From Galbibacter mesophilus (GTDB lineage Bacteria > Bacteroidota > Bacteroidia > Flavobacteriales > Flavobacteriaceae): a stretch of DNA of 64,000 nt. The position numbers and the translations under genes are program-made. Below, in pieces: positions 44,245 through 54,156 of this stretch (positions within the stretch are counted from its first letter, which is position 1; every line of letters starts with the position of its first letter). The stretch spans positions 124,001 to 188,000 of the forward strand of contig NZ_JAMQVC010000003.1 of the NCBI RefSeq assembly GCF_023721415.1. Reading direction: 5' to 3'. The notes beneath the pieces were generated by a model. That model was not told the origin of the DNA. It saw only the letters and a program-made list of their open reading frames with translations, and did no database searches.

Positions 44245-45162
44245 ATGAAAGCACGTTCATTCCTATTACTATCAGTAATCTTATTCGGAGTAAATCTATC
44301 TTCCGCGCAAAATTTTAATGTGGAAAAAACAGATCAGGGATTACTGGTTTCTGAAGGAGACCAGAAAGTTTTTTTTTATCAGAAAGAAACAAAATCCCTT
44401 GACGGGAAGTATCCAAGAGCAAACTATTTACATCCGTTGTATGATTTGGATGGGAATGTGCTTACAGAAGATTTTCCTGAAGACCATCCACATCACCGAG
44501 GTGTGTTCTGGACGTGGCATCAGGTTTTGGTGGACGGAAAAGGAATGGGCGATGCCTGGTTGTGTGAAGATTTCAATTGGGAGGTAACAAAACTTGCTTC
44601 CGAAGAAAATAGTGACGGTTCGCTGAGTTTGTCTACAGATGTAAATTGGTTGTCTCCTCATTTTCAAGAGGGAAATCAGCCTTTTGTTCAAGAAAAAGCT
44701 ACGATTAGTGTACATCCTTCAACAACAAATTACCGTGTAATCGATTTTGAAATCACCTTGCAACCCTTGGTTGACAATGTAAAAATAGGTGGTTCAAACG
44801 ATATAAAAGGCTACGGCGGTTTCTCCACACGAATTTTATTACCTGAAGATATTGTTTTTACTTCTGAAGGAAACCGTGTAACGCCAAAAACCGAGGCGGT
44901 AAAAGCGGGCAACTATATAAACATGGAAGCTTCTTTTCAAGGAAAAGATACGTCAGGACTGATAATTATCGCAAGTACCGACAATCCAAAACCAATTGAT
45001 GAATGGATACTCCGCAAGGAAAATAGCATGCAAAATGCAGTGTATCCCGGTAAAAATCCAGTTGCGTTGTCTAAGACTACTCCTACCGTGTTAAAATATC
45101 GATTAGTACTTTACAAAAAATCACTTTCTAATTCGCAATTAAAGATGTTGACGGATTTTTAG
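44245..45162 (+). CDS. PmoA-like DUF6807 secreted protein
   Basis: 305 aa. Signal peptide MKARSFLLLSVILFGVNLSS. The motif DHPHHRGVFWTWHQV near 80-93 is the hallmark of the PmoA/DUF6807 family, named after methane-oxygenase annotation but common in Bacteroidota polysaccharide and sugar genes. Enzymatic role not established. 24 bp after the M14 gene on the same strand. Confidence 0.85.
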   Translation: MKARSFLLLSVILFGVNLSSAQNFNVEKTDQGLLVSEGDQKVFFYQKETKSLDGKYPRANYLHPLYDLDGNVLTEDFPEDHPHHRGVFWTWHQVLVDGKGMGDAWLCEDFNWEVTKLASEENSDGSLSLSTDVNWLSPHFQEGNQPFVQEKATISVHPSTTNYRVIDFEITLQPLVDNVKIGGSNDIKGYGGFSTRILLPEDIVFTSEGNRVTPKTEAVKAGNYINMEASFQGKDTSGLIIIASTDNPKPIDEWILRKENSMQNAVYPGKNPVALSKTTPTVLKYRLVLYKKSLSNSQLKMLTDF

Positions 45163-45616
45163 GTGTTGAGTCGTTGAGGTTCAAAGGTCCAAAGTTTTTT
45201 CTTTGTTCTTTCTTCGAAAGTTTAGAGCTAGAATTCTTCAAACTGAAATGTCATATCGACCAGCGGGAGATATCTCTTTCGGCTGCTTCCCTTCGGTGTG
45301 TGATTTCTCTGCCTTCCTACGGTCGGCATCGAAATGACTTGGAACTCTAGCTTCCAGCATCTTCAAAAACTGTAATCCGTGAATCTTTTAATCATTCAAT
45401 TCTTCAATCCCGAATTCAAATACTGTATATTCCTTACACAGTATTTTTCCCAATTACACAATAATTCCACAGTGTGCATTTATAGGCGTAAATCATAATC
45501 AATTGTTTTTCAGTTAATTAATGCTGTTGGGAGTCATTGAGATTCCCTTGGTACGATAATAGCACTATACTAAGCAAGAAACAAAGTAATAATCACAACA
45601 ATAAAAATTAAATATT
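45163..45616. other. Gene-free intergenic region, module B
   Basis: 450 bp. Low-complexity words, the GTCAT element copy B (45250-45338), a stretch ending about 45420, then a plain AT-rich promoter region for the PepSY-like pair. No gene seen. Confidence 0.8.
45250..45338 (+). repeat. ~89-bp dispersed element, copy B
   Basis: Starts GTCATATCGACCAGCGGGAG and ends GTCGGCATCGAAATGAC. It shares GATTTCTCTGCCTTC with copies A and C, and GATATCTC with copy C. Confidence 0.85.
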
Positions 45617-45913
45617 ATGAAAAAGATAGTTTTAGTAGCCGCAATGGCATTGGGAAGTATGACAGCATTTGCAACCGTTCCATCAACAGAAGGTAACGAT
45701 ACAAGAATTACAATCGCACAAGACGATTATAAAGAAATAGCTGTAGCAGAAGTACCAGCAGCCATTATAGAAGCATTAGAAGCGGATTTTCCGGGAGCGG
45801 AGCTTACAAAAGCATATGTAAATGAAGAGGGGACCTATAAGATAGAGGTAACCACGGAGACAACTACGGGACATCTGTACGCAAACGAAAACGGTGAGTG
45901 GATTGAGCAATAG
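45617..45913 (+). CDS. PepSY-like secreted protein, copy 1
   Basis: 98 aa with signal peptide MKKIVLVAAMALGSMTAFA. The mature part reads AEVPAAIIEALEADFPGAEL, then EEGTYKIEV, the PepSY-like pattern. Next gene is a near-identical paralogue 60 bp later, evidently a tandem duplication. Function in periplasm or outside is unknown; PepSY domains often inhibit or chaperone peptidases. Confidence 0.8.
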   Translation: MKKIVLVAAMALGSMTAFATVPSTEGNDTRITIAQDDYKEIAVAEVPAAIIEALEADFPGAELTKAYVNEEGTYKIEVTTETTTGHLYANENGEWIEQ

Positions 45914-45973
45914 ATTGCACCACATTACCTTCAATATAAATGAATTTAAAGTCAAATTTTAAAAACAAGAATC

Positions 45974-46270
45974 ATGAAAAAGTTAGTTTTAGTAGCCGCA
46001 ATGGCATTAGGAAGTATGACAGCATTTGCAGCCGTTCCAACAACCCTTGGTAACGACACAAAAATTACAATCGCACAAGACGATTATAAAGAAATAGCTG
46101 TAGCAGAAGTTCCACAAGCAATTCAAGAAGCGCTTCAGGCAGATTATCCTGACGCAGAGCTTACAAAAGCGTATGTGAATGAAGAAGGAACTTACAAGAT
46201 TGAAGTGAAAATGGGTGAACAAGCCGGGCATTTATATGCTAATGAAAACGGTGAGTGGATTGAGCAATAA
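45974..46270 (+). CDS. PepSY-like secreted protein, copy 2
   Basis: 98 aa. Same signal and core as copy 1; the differences lie mainly at 22-30, 50-62 and 75-85. Both end in YANENGEWIEQ. The duplicated pair is one unit closed by a terminator at 46341. Confidence 0.8.
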   Translation: MKKLVLVAAMALGSMTAFAAVPTTLGNDTKITIAQDDYKEIAVAEVPQAIQEALQADYPDAELTKAYVNEEGTYKIEVKMGEQAGHLYANENGEWIEQ

Positions 46271-46340
46271 CAATCCGTTTTAGGTGATTATCTTTTGCCA
46301 ATAAATAACTGAAATAGAATTTAAAGGCGTTAGATAGAAA

Positions 46341-46376
46341 AATGCCTTCTCTTAACAAAGGGAAGGCATTTTTTTA
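46341..46376 (+). terminator. Terminator after the PepSY-like pair
   Basis: AATGCCTT and AAGGCATT arms, then T7. Confidence 0.85.
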
Positions 46377-46486
46377 GTTTATTATTTATGAATAAAATGA
46401 AAATATAGCATCTGAAACAAAGCTGTAAGTTCGTTTACAACTTATAATTAATCAGTATCTTAGATGGCTTAAAACCAGTCAAACCT

Positions 46487-47659
46487 ATGCCGATGTTTGC
46501 CAATTCCAAAGCTTTTATAGCATTCATTTTGATAATAACTCTTACCGCCTGTAAAAAGGGTGAAACTTCATATTACAGTAAAAATCAAGCTTCTTTCACA
46601 ATTAATTTTTCTGATGAAGAAACCGTCCAAAAGCTGCTACAGGATTCTATTCTTTACGGAAGTGATTGCGCTGTAGCTTTTAAAACCGTCGGTGAACTTC
46701 CAGCATTGGAAGTGAAAACAAAAGCAGAGTTTTCGGATGCTTTTATCGATTTCGAAAAACTTTTCGGCCATACCATAGATTTTAGTCAATCAAGTTACTT
46801 AACGGTAAAAATGTATGTACCCAAAAACAGTTGGATAAGTGCATTGAAATTCAATTTTAAAGATGCTAAAGGTAATTTTGGTGGTGGACAGGAAGTATTC
46901 AATAACTTTTACCAAAATGAAAACCAATGGATAGAAATGACGGTAGATATGAAAGACATTGCTGCTGAGTTCCAAAATTGGAGTGGTGATGAAAATCCAT
47001 TGCCTCAAACGCAGCTTTTATCGTTAAATCCATATAACGCTCACCAAGCGGATAGTTCTTCGATTTACATTCACAGCCTGAAACTTACCCAGCAAAAACC
47101 CGAAGGTAATTTTGTTCCCCGTCTAGCGGAAAGAGTAGAGTTGGAAAATAACATTCCTTACGAAATAAATTTTGATGATGAAGCTACGCTTAAAAAACAT
47201 ATTGCTTACCGCAGTTACGAGTCGTCTTACCAAGCATTGGCAAAAAACGTTGCGGGAAACCCTAGCCGCGCTATACGTGTAAAAGGGAACGATACCAATA
47301 AATACATCGCCTTTTTGCCCATAATGGATAAAGTTACGGGGAAGCCGGTGGACTTTACCAAAGTAAAAACATTGTATTTCTCCTATTACATCACTCCGGA
47401 CAGTGATGATTTTGATGGGAGTTGGCTATACCTAACTTCCGAGCATTGGAATGATATTTTACAGGACACCACTTTTTACCTAGATTACAAAAAAGGAAGC
47501 TGGCAAAAAGTAAGTATTCCGATAGATAGTTTACATCTCCAACAAGTAAAAGGCGACCGACATGTATTGCCCGAAGTGTATGAACTCCGCCTAGACCTAA
47601 ACTACTACCCTGGCAAAAACAACATAGAAATGTGGATAGATAATTTTGGCTGGAAGTAA
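46487..47659 (+). CDS. Lipoprotein, two beta-sandwich-like repeats
   Basis: 390 aa. Signal and lipobox LTACKKGE near residue 22. Two similar halves (TINFSDEETVQKLLQDSI near 36 and EINFDDEATLKKHIAYRSY near 225) suggest tandem carbohydrate-binding-like sandwich domains; each half ends in a W-rich strand (SWISALKFNF, EMWIDNFGWK). Probably surface exposed. No partner SusC/D pair was seen, so no PUL is claimed. Confidence 0.7.
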   Translation: MPMFANSKAFIAFILIITLTACKKGETSYYSKNQASFTINFSDEETVQKLLQDSILYGSDCAVAFKTVGELPALEVKTKAEFSDAFIDFEKLFGHTIDFSQSSYLTVKMYVPKNSWISALKFNFKDAKGNFGGGQEVFNNFYQNENQWIEMTVDMKDIAAEFQNWSGDENPLPQTQLLSLNPYNAHQADSSSIYIHSLKLTQQKPEGNFVPRLAERVELENNIPYEINFDDEATLKKHIAYRSYESSYQALAKNVAGNPSRAIRVKGNDTNKYIAFLPIMDKVTGKPVDFTKVKTLYFSYYITPDSDDFDGSWLYLTSEHWNDILQDTTFYLDYKKGSWQKVSIPIDSLHLQQVKGDRHVLPEVYELRLDLNYYPGKNNIEMWIDNFGWK

Positions 47660-47817
47660 AATATTCTTAATAAAAATGTTATTAAATTCGCTATTCTATG
47701 ATGAAATAAGCGATAGGTTTCTTTAGTTTTGAAGATGAGTAATAACCGCGCGTTTGGGTATAAACCAGTTCTAAGTTTCTTAGGAACCCATTTAATTGAA
47801 CATTAAATGCAATTTAT

Positions 47818-49209
47818 ATGAAAATTCAGCTAAAATATTTTTTGCTTATTCTGATTATGACTTCTTGCAGTACCACAAGGAATTGGCAAAGTGAGCAGAA
47901 CGATAACACTTTGTATGCTACATTTGAAGAGTTTAATGGAAAAGAAAATATTAAAATAAAAGAAGATTCGAGTCAAATTGCATATTTAAGTTATTTTACA
48001 AATACTACCAGCGGAAACATATCTTTAGAAGTTAACAGAGATAACTTTAAGTTTTACCCTAATAAAACCATTCATTTAAAAACAGATTTAAACACTCCTT
48101 TGTATGTAAAAATAACAGGTGAAGCTGCAAAAGGTGAATTTAAATTAGAGTATCCTACATACAAAAGACCAAAAATTCAAGTACTGTACAATTCTAATTT
48201 TGAATTGCTAAGTCTGGCATTTTTTCTATCAAATATGTATCAAAATTTAAAAGAGAATGAAAGTACATTTGACTATGAGGGAAGAAAAGTGAAAGTCAAA
48301 GAACTTTATGGATTGAATTTAAAAATTGCAGAAAAATTCAAAAACTTTCAAACATCTGAAAGTTTAAAGGTTTTAGATGAATTTTTTCAAAAGCGTTGGT
48401 ATCTGGATTATACCAAATATGTTCTTAACCTTCCTGAACTTCCAAATTCTAGTTTCCGACAAGAAAGCCTAGATTTTCAAGATGTTTTTGAATCAATTGA
48501 AGAAGAAAGGAGATTTTTCACGGCTTTAAGGGGATTTTATAAGGAAATTAATTTTGATGTTTTTTTAGAGGAGTATCAGCCATTTTATGACAAGATGATA
48601 CAAGAGGTAAATAACAATTTGCCAGAAGAAGATTTTATTACAGAAATGGAGCATTTATATGCCAAGAAAGCGAATGGTTACTTTTTAAATGCAAGTTTAA
48701 CAATGCCTTTCAGTCAAGGATTTGCAATTACAAAGAGCGATAGAATAGGGTATGTTTTTGGGTCATTAACTTTACCCTTGGAAATAAATGATTTAAACAA
48801 CCTAAAGCTTGGGTATTCAAATTCATCAGAACTAAGGAATATTTCAGTCCACGAATTTGGACATTCTTTTGTTAATCCTGTAATCGATAAAATAGAAGAC
48901 TCTTTAATTGATGATAAAAAGCATCTTTTTGAGCCTATTAAAGAAAAAATGTCTGAACAAGCTTATTCAAGCTGGAAAATAACTTTGTATGAGCATTTTG
49001 TAAGGGCTGGCGAGATTTTTATAGCAGAACAGTTGGGGGATTATGAAACGGCTACGAAACTTTCTAAGGATTATATTGAAAAAAGGCAATTTATTTATTT
49101 GAAACAGATAATTCCTGCAATGAGAAATTGGTATAATGAGGAATATTTTTCGAAATCATATTCGAATTTTGTAAAAGAAACTATTGAGAATTTAAAATTT
49201 GAATCATAA
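47818..49209 (+). CDS. DUF4932-like lipoprotein metallopeptidase candidate
   Basis: 463 aa. Lipobox after MKIQLKYFLLILIMTSCS. The motif VHEFGHSFVNP, near residue 343, is an HExxH variant (HEFGH), typical of DUF4932 and zincin folds, with an Asp/Glu downstream. Lysine-rich beta N-terminal part, helical centre. Peptidase activity is inferred. Confidence 0.75.
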   Translation: MKIQLKYFLLILIMTSCSTTRNWQSEQNDNTLYATFEEFNGKENIKIKEDSSQIAYLSYFTNTTSGNISLEVNRDNFKFYPNKTIHLKTDLNTPLYVKITGEAAKGEFKLEYPTYKRPKIQVLYNSNFELLSLAFFLSNMYQNLKENESTFDYEGRKVKVKELYGLNLKIAEKFKNFQTSESLKVLDEFFQKRWYLDYTKYVLNLPELPNSSFRQESLDFQDVFESIEEERRFFTALRGFYKEINFDVFLEEYQPFYDKMIQEVNNNLPEEDFITEMEHLYAKKANGYFLNASLTMPFSQGFAITKSDRIGYVFGSLTLPLEINDLNNLKLGYSNSSELRNISVHEFGHSFVNPVIDKIEDSLIDDKKHLFEPIKEKMSEQAYSSWKITLYEHFVRAGEIFIAEQLGDYETATKLSKDYIEKRQFIYLKQIIPAMRNWYNEEYFSKSYSNFVKETIENLKFES

Positions 49210-49212
49210 AAC

Positions 49213-50295
49213 CTACTCCAACACTATCATTTTATAGCTTTGGTGGGTTTTTTTAACTACGTTTTCCGTTCGTTCGGGGTGGGTGTCGCTTATAAATATT
49301 TGTCCGAATTCATCGCGGTCTACCAGCTCGATAATCTGACTCACACGGTTTTCATCCAGTTTGTCAAAAATATCATCCAGTAGAAGAATGGGAGTGTGGC
49401 CGGCCTGTTCTTTTATAAAATCGAATTGTGCTAATTTCAGGGCAATCAAGAAAGACTTTTGCTGTCCCTGACTGCCAAACTTTTTAATTGGGTATTCGCC
49501 AATTTCAAAACTCAAATCGTCTTTATGCGTTCCCACTGAGGTGTATTGCAAGGCTTTGTCCTTATTCAAATTTTCTTTGAAAAGTGTGCTGAGGTCTTTT
49601 TCCAGCAACTGACTTTGATAAGTAAGGTTAATTTCCTCTTTTCCACCAGAAATAGAAGCGTAACGTTTTTTAAAAATAGGGATAAAGGTCTCCAAAAACT
49701 CCTTGCGAGCTTCGTGGATTTTTTGTCCGTATTCCTGCATTTGCTCATTGTAAACTTCCAAAGTGGTAGCATTAAAAGTATTGTTGAGCGCAAAATACTT
49801 CAGCAGGGAATTTCGTTGTGCCAGCACTTTATTGTAATTAATAAGGTGTTGTAAATACGGTTTATTGCTTTGCGAAATAACACTGTCTATAAACTTGCGG
49901 CGCGTTTCGCTTCCTTCAATAATAAGGTCACGGTCAGCAGGAGAAATAATAACCAAGGGAAGAAAACCAATGTGTTCCGAGAGCTTATCGTACACTTTTC
50001 CATTACGCTTTACCATCTTTTTTTGCCCCTTTTTAAGGCTGCAAACAATCTTTTCTTCTTTATCATCACGAAGGTACTCACCGGTGATTACAAAAAATCC
50101 CTCCCCGTGCTTAATATTCTGGGAAGCAATAGGGTTAAAGTAACTTTTTCCAAAGGAAAGAACATAAATAGCATCCAAAGCATTGGTTTTGCCAATACCG
50201 TTACGCCCCACAAAACAATTTATCTTAGCATCAAAAGAAAAGTCTTGCGAGTCGAAATTCTTAAAGTTTATGAGCGATAATCTTTCTAATTGCAT
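49213..50295 (-). CDS. recF: DNA repair and recombination protein RecF
   Basis: 360 aa. Loads RecA at gaps. SMC-like ATPase: Walker [10 protein letters not shown] at 30-38, then a long helical arm, signature [18 protein letters not shown], Walker [17 protein letters not shown] and the SDTH switch. Monocistronic and convergent with the DUF4932 gene. Confidence 0.95.
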   Translation of the reverse strand: MQLERLSLINFKNFDSQDFSFDAKINCFVGRNGIGKTNALDAIYVLSFGKSYFNPIASQNIKHGEGFFVITGEYLRDDKEEKIVCSLKKGQKKMVKRNGKVYDKLSEHIGFLPLVIISPADRDLIIEGSETRRKFIDSVISQSNKPYLQHLINYNKVLAQRNSLLKYFALNNTFNATTLEVYNEQMQEYGQKIHEARKEFLETFIPIFKKRYASISGGKEEINLTYQSQLLEKDLSTLFKENLNKDKALQYTSVGTHKDDLSFEIGEYPIKKFGSQGQQKSFLIALKLAQFDFIKEQAGHTPILLLDDIFDKLDENRVSQIIELVDRDEFGQIFISDTHPERTENVVKKTHQSYKMIVLE

Positions 50296-50460
50296 TTACG
50301 GAATGCTTCATTTAAGGAAAACATCTTATTCAGCATAAAAAAAGAGTTTCCAAGCGATTGTTTAAGAAGTAAAAAACTCCTGCGGACGAAATTAGTAAAA
50401 TAAAAAATGCAGCAATTGAAATTATCAAATAATTTCCCTTTCCTATTACAATAAAAATTT

Positions 50461-50468
50461 TATTTTTG
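50461..50468 (+). promoter_or_regulatory. -7 element for the YfgM-like gene
   Basis: TATTTTTG fits TAnnTTTG, 24 nt upstream of the ATG at 50492. Confidence 0.45.
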
Positions 50469-50491
50469 CGAGGCTTAATAAAAATGTAGAC

Positions 50492-51256
50492 ATGGCAACG
50501 TATAAGAAAAGAGGCTATAAAAAACCACACAAAAAGGAGGAGAACCCTCTACATGATGAACATAGTACTACGGAAGAGGTATTTAGTACCTTAGATGAAA
50601 GTGCTAGTAAGACGGAAGAGTGGGTAGCGAGCAATCAAAAATATATTTTAGGTGGAATTGGCGCTGTAGTACTTGTAGTACTCGGATTTTTAGGATACCA
50701 ACAGTTTGTAATGAAACCAAAGGAGGCTGAGGCTTCCAACGAAATGTTCTTTGCGCAGCAATATTTTGATGAAGCGGTAAACAGCACAGCAAAAGATTCC
50801 TTATACGGTTTGGCGCTTAACGGTGCGGATGGGAAATACGGTTTGTTGGACATTATCGATAATTACGGTGGAACCAAAGCAGCGAATTTAGCGCATTACA
50901 GTGCTGGAATGGCATACTTAAACACTCAAAAATACCAAGAAGCAATTGAGTATTTAGAAGACTTTAAGTCAGACGACCCTATTTTAGGAGCTTTGGCAAA
51001 AGGTGGAATTGGGGACGCTTTTGTGCAATTGGGCCAAGATGTCGATGCATTGGAATATTATGAAAAAGCCATCGCCCATGCCGATAACGCGTTTACTACA
51101 CCTAAATTTTTATTTAAAGCCGGCGTACTTTCTTTGCAAGAAGGTAACAATGAGAAAGCTTTGAAATACTTCAACAGAATTAAAAACGAATATGCAGATT
51201 CTGAAGAAGGAAGAACAATCGATATTTATATCGGAAAAGCAGAAACGCTTAAGTAA
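50492..51256 (+). CDS. YfgM-like TPR protein, inner-membrane anchored
   Basis: 254 aa. N-terminal cytoplasmic basic tail, one membrane helix at about 52-70 (YILGGIGAVVLVVLGFLGY), then periplasmic TPR repeats (NLAHYSAGMAYLNTQKYQEA, DALEYYEKAI, ALKYFNRIKNEY). The YfgM family acts as an ancillary chaperone at the Sec translocon. Followed by ribH. Confidence 0.85.
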   Translation: MATYKKRGYKKPHKKEENPLHDEHSTTEEVFSTLDESASKTEEWVASNQKYILGGIGAVVLVVLGFLGYQQFVMKPKEAEASNEMFFAQQYFDEAVNSTAKDSLYGLALNGADGKYGLLDIIDNYGGTKAANLAHYSAGMAYLNTQKYQEAIEYLEDFKSDDPILGALAKGGIGDAFVQLGQDVDALEYYEKAIAHADNAFTTPKFLFKAGVLSLQEGNNEKALKYFNRIKNEYADSEEGRTIDIYIGKAETLK

Positions 51257-51307
51257 GCAATAGCTAACTTTGTATCAGTAAATTTTTGCTGATAGAATTA
51301 TAAAATT

Positions 51308-51790
51308 ATGGCTACAGAAAATAAAAATTTATCAGTTTATGATAAAGCTACAATCCCAAATGCGAAAGATTTTCGGTTTGGGATTGTTGTTTCAGAGTGG
51401 AATTCAGAAATAACTGAAGCACTTTGTAAAGGAGCTATGGAAGCGCTGTTGGATTGTGGTGCACTGGAGGAGAATATCATCCGCTGGGACGTTCCTGGCA
51501 GTTTTGAGCTTACCCATGGTGCTAAAAAGATGATTAAAAAGCACGAACCCGATGCAATAATTGCCATTGGGAGTGTAATTCAAGGAGAGACCAAACATTT
51601 TGATTTTGTGTGCAACGCTACTGCGGAAGGGATTAAAGACCTGAACGTTTTGTATGATACGGCTGTGATATTTTGCGTTCTCACCGATAACAACATGCAA
51701 CAGGCTATTGACAGAAGTGGCGGAAAACACGGTAATAAGGGTACAGAAGCCGCTATTGCAGCTATAAAAATGGCAGCTTTGGGGAGCTAA
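51308..51790 (+). CDS. ribH: 6,7-dimethyl-8-ribityllumazine synthase
   Basis: 160 aa. Condenses the RibA/B/D product with dihydroxybutanone phosphate, one step before riboflavin. Conserved motifs VPGSFELTHGAKKM and GSVIQGETKHFDFV, whose His is the usual catalytic residue. 52 bp after the TPR gene. Confidence 0.96.
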   Translation: MATENKNLSVYDKATIPNAKDFRFGIVVSEWNSEITEALCKGAMEALLDCGALEENIIRWDVPGSFELTHGAKKMIKKHEPDAIIAIGSVIQGETKHFDFVCNATAEGIKDLNVLYDTAVIFCVLTDNNMQQAIDRSGGKHGNKGTEAAIAAIKMAALGS

Positions 51791-51830
51791 TCCCATTTAT
51801 ATACTGTCTAAAAAAAGAAAGGAGTAGGGG

Positions 51831-52289
51831 ATGATTATAGATATAGTTGTAGCAATGTTATGGAGTATTTCTCCATTCGGGGAAGCTAAAGTAGGGATTC
51901 CTTATGCTATCTTCAATGAGGTAAATCTATATATAGCATTCGTAGCTTGTTTTGTAGCGAATGTGTTTGTGTTTCCTATAATGATGTTCTTTCTAGATTC
52001 GTTAAATGGGCGCCTGCTACGTTGGAAGTTTTATAAAAGAAACGCCATTAAAGTCGCCAAAAGGGTTAAAACGGGTTCTGGTTCCAGTATTGGGAAATAT
52101 GGGTTTTGGGGCGTGTTACTCTTTGTTATGTTGCCCATTCCAGGAACGGGAGTCTATGCTGGAAGTATTGCTGCTTACCTTTTTAGAATGCCTTACAAGC
52201 AAGCCTTTTTAGCCAATACCATCGGTATTTTTATCTCTTGCGTAATGGTGATGGTAATGACCGTAGCCACTTACCACGGAGTGAAATAG
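51831..52289 (+). CDS. Small multidrug export protein (Sm_multidrug_ex)
   Basis: 152 aa, four to five membrane segments: N-terminal DIVVAMLWSISPFGEAKVGIP, then MMFFLDSLNG, and the family motif near LLFVMLPIPGTGVYAG. Transport function is inferred from the family name only. 41 bp after ribH on the same strand. Confidence 0.85.
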   Translation: MIIDIVVAMLWSISPFGEAKVGIPYAIFNEVNLYIAFVACFVANVFVFPIMMFFLDSLNGRLLRWKFYKRNAIKVAKRVKTGSGSSIGKYGFWGVLLFVMLPIPGTGVYAGSIAAYLFRMPYKQAFLANTIGIFISCVMVMVMTVATYHGVK

Positions 52290-52760
52290 GGGAGGCTGTA
52301 ATAATTTTGAAGGGTTTTTGGTTTGAAGTTTCTTTTCATTGCACATGCGGACAACTAAAACGAGCAACTAGCTAACTTTGAACCTCTGCGACTTGACAGC
52401 TTATCGGCTTAACAACTTCACAATTAAACGATTTAACAATTCAAGGGATTTAAAGATTGAAGAATTGACTCATTTACGTTTATGTCGTATGCCGGAGGTT
52501 AGATGTTGGAGGCTGGAAAAGTTGAATTTATCATTATTTCCAAAACGAAAAAACTTTCTCAACTTATCGACTCAACAACTTAACAACTACCTGATTCCAC
52601 AATTAACCCATTTAACCAATCAACCAATTTACGATTGCGCTACGCAGTAAGCCATAGGCGGGAGGCTAAAAAATAATTTTGATATTGGATTTTAAACTTA
52701 AAAGGCCAAAATGAAAACTTTGTCTTTTTAACTTGCAGTCCTTTCCCGCAAGCTTATCAG

Positions 52761-52893
52761 CGTTTCCCTCATCATGATGACCTTCCCCTCACACCTCACA
52801 GTATTTCCCTCGACTAGAAAGACGTTTCCCTCGGGTACTTAGACCTTCCCCTCAACCTAATGACCCTCCCCTCGCCGCGGGAACGGCAATTTT
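52761..52893 (-). repeat. 20-21-bp-period array, inverted copy C
   Basis: CCCTC ends at 52770, 52790, 52811, 52832, 52853 and 52873. Reverse-complemented it aligns with 36794-36935, including AGGGTCATTxGGTTGAGGGG and CATCATGATGAGGGAAACG. Both copies are preceded by TTCCCGCGGCGAGGGG. Confidence 0.85.
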
Positions 52894-52982
52894 CCGTGTA
52901 GGAAATGGATAATCTTAGAATTTAAGGATTGAAGAATTGAATGATTTAAAGATTTATGGCTGTTTGAGGTCTGAAGTCTCTA

Positions 52983-53071
52983 GCCATTTCGATGCCGACC
53001 GAAGGAAGGCAGAGAAATCACACACCAACGAGAAGCGGTCAAGTGAGATATCTCCCGATGGTCGATATGAC
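52983..53071 (-). repeat. ~89-bp dispersed element, copy C (inverted)
   Basis: Reverse complement begins GTCATATCGACC and contains GTGTGATTTCTCTGCCTTCC, then GGTCGGCATCGAAATGGC. Matches copies A and B. Confidence 0.85.
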
Positions 53072-53139
53072 TCAAAAGTTTATGGGACAACGAAATCTAA
53101 TGAACTTTGAACATTTACCACTCAACAGTCAACCAAAAA

Positions 53140-53982
53140 TTACTTTCCGGCACACTTGTTTAAAGCCCCTAATACTTTTTGCTCAGTTTGTGTAGTTAAA
53201 TTCAAGTAGTATGCTTTTGTTTGTGCCAAGGTTTCATTGTTTAAAGCACTGTCTTCACGAGCGTATCCACCATTTAAAACATTTAATGCGTCTTGACAGC
53301 CAAGCGCCTGAGCTAAGGATTTGTAGTTCTCTTCCAAATCGAAAAGCGCCTGTTCTGCTTGGTGTTTTAATCGGAGTTGCTTTTCAAGCTCCAACTGACG
53401 GTTTACTCGGGCCTGTTCTGCCAATTGCTGTTGCTTTGCAATTTTTTCTTCCAAAAGCCTTTGCTGCTCCATCAATCGTTGCTTCTCTGCTTCCAATTGT
53501 TGTTGTTGCGATAGCAAACTGTTTTGAGTAGAGGAATTTGCCTCAGTAGGCGTAGATTCAACTATAGAAGTTTCCGTAGAACTAACGGTAGAAGTATTGG
53601 TTTCGTAACTAACGCTTGCGGCGCTGGTGGTACAAATATCCAGTTTCGTCATAAGTTCTTGAAGATATTCATAACCATGTTTGGCATAAAATCTACCAGC
53701 TTCCCAATCTGCTGGCTCTTCCGCTTGTTTTAAATTATCCAAACCATCCAAAATTGGGTTTATGGCATCGTCGCAACCACAACTTTCCACCAGTGTTTTG
53801 GCTTTTTCCAAGGCATCGATGGCACGACCGGCGTAATACATTTGATGGTCGAAATTATCGGCATTCAAAGACTTTTTAGTGTGTGCCAATGCATAGGTAG
53901 CCTGCGAATAAGCAGAGCTGCATTGCGCGATGGAAAAATTTACGGATAGGATAAGTAACAGAAAAAGCGTAGCGTTCTTCAT
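53140..53982 (-). CDS. Secreted Q/E-rich coiled-coil protein
   Basis: 280 aa from the Met of MKNATLFLLLILSVNFSIAQ (signal peptide). The centre is Ser/Thr-rich, then a Gln/Glu-rich coiled coil (SQQQQLEAEKQRLMEQQRL and a repeat). Two Cys pairs (CGCDD, LDICTT). Unknown function, possibly periplasmic scaffolding. Confidence 0.65.
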   Translation of the reverse strand: MKNATLFLLLILSVNFSIAQCSSAYSQATYALAHTKKSLNADNFDHQMYYAGRAIDALEKAKTLVESCGCDDAINPILDGLDNLKQAEEPADWEAGRFYAKHGYEYLQELMTKLDICTTSAASVSYETNTSTVSSTETSIVESTPTEANSSTQNSLLSQQQQLEAEKQRLMEQQRLLEEKIAKQQQLAEQARVNRQLELEKQLRLKHQAEQALFDLEENYKSLAQALGCQDALNVLNGGYAREDSALNNETLAQTKAYYLNLTTQTEQKVLGALNKCAGK

Positions 53983-54156
53983 AGCATGTATTCTTAAGTT
54001 CATTAATTTGGGCAAAGCAATATTACAATATTAATTGTATTTTTAAAAAACTTTGTGGTAAACTTATTTCGGGTTGTGGTTAAATCTTGAAATTCAGCAA
54101 GTATCTTATTGCACTGGTTTTTTTAAATTCTTCAGTGTTAAACAAAATATAGTTAT

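Larger units (their letters stand above)
52290..53139. other. Gene-free intergenic module C
   Basis: 850 bp with no supported gene. Low-complexity words (AACTTAACAACT, TTAAAGATTGAAGAATTGA), the inverted 20-21-bp array (52761-52893) and the inverted GTCAT element (52983-53071). Same module types as at 36.4-37.1 kb, inverted and with the two elements in a different order along the strand. Confidence 0.85.

Noticed and set aside
44245-47659. Polysaccharide utilisation locus
   Set aside because: No SusC/SusD pair and no glycoside hydrolase in the region.
52378-52650. 90-aa frame in module C
   Set aside because: Made of low-complexity intergenic words.
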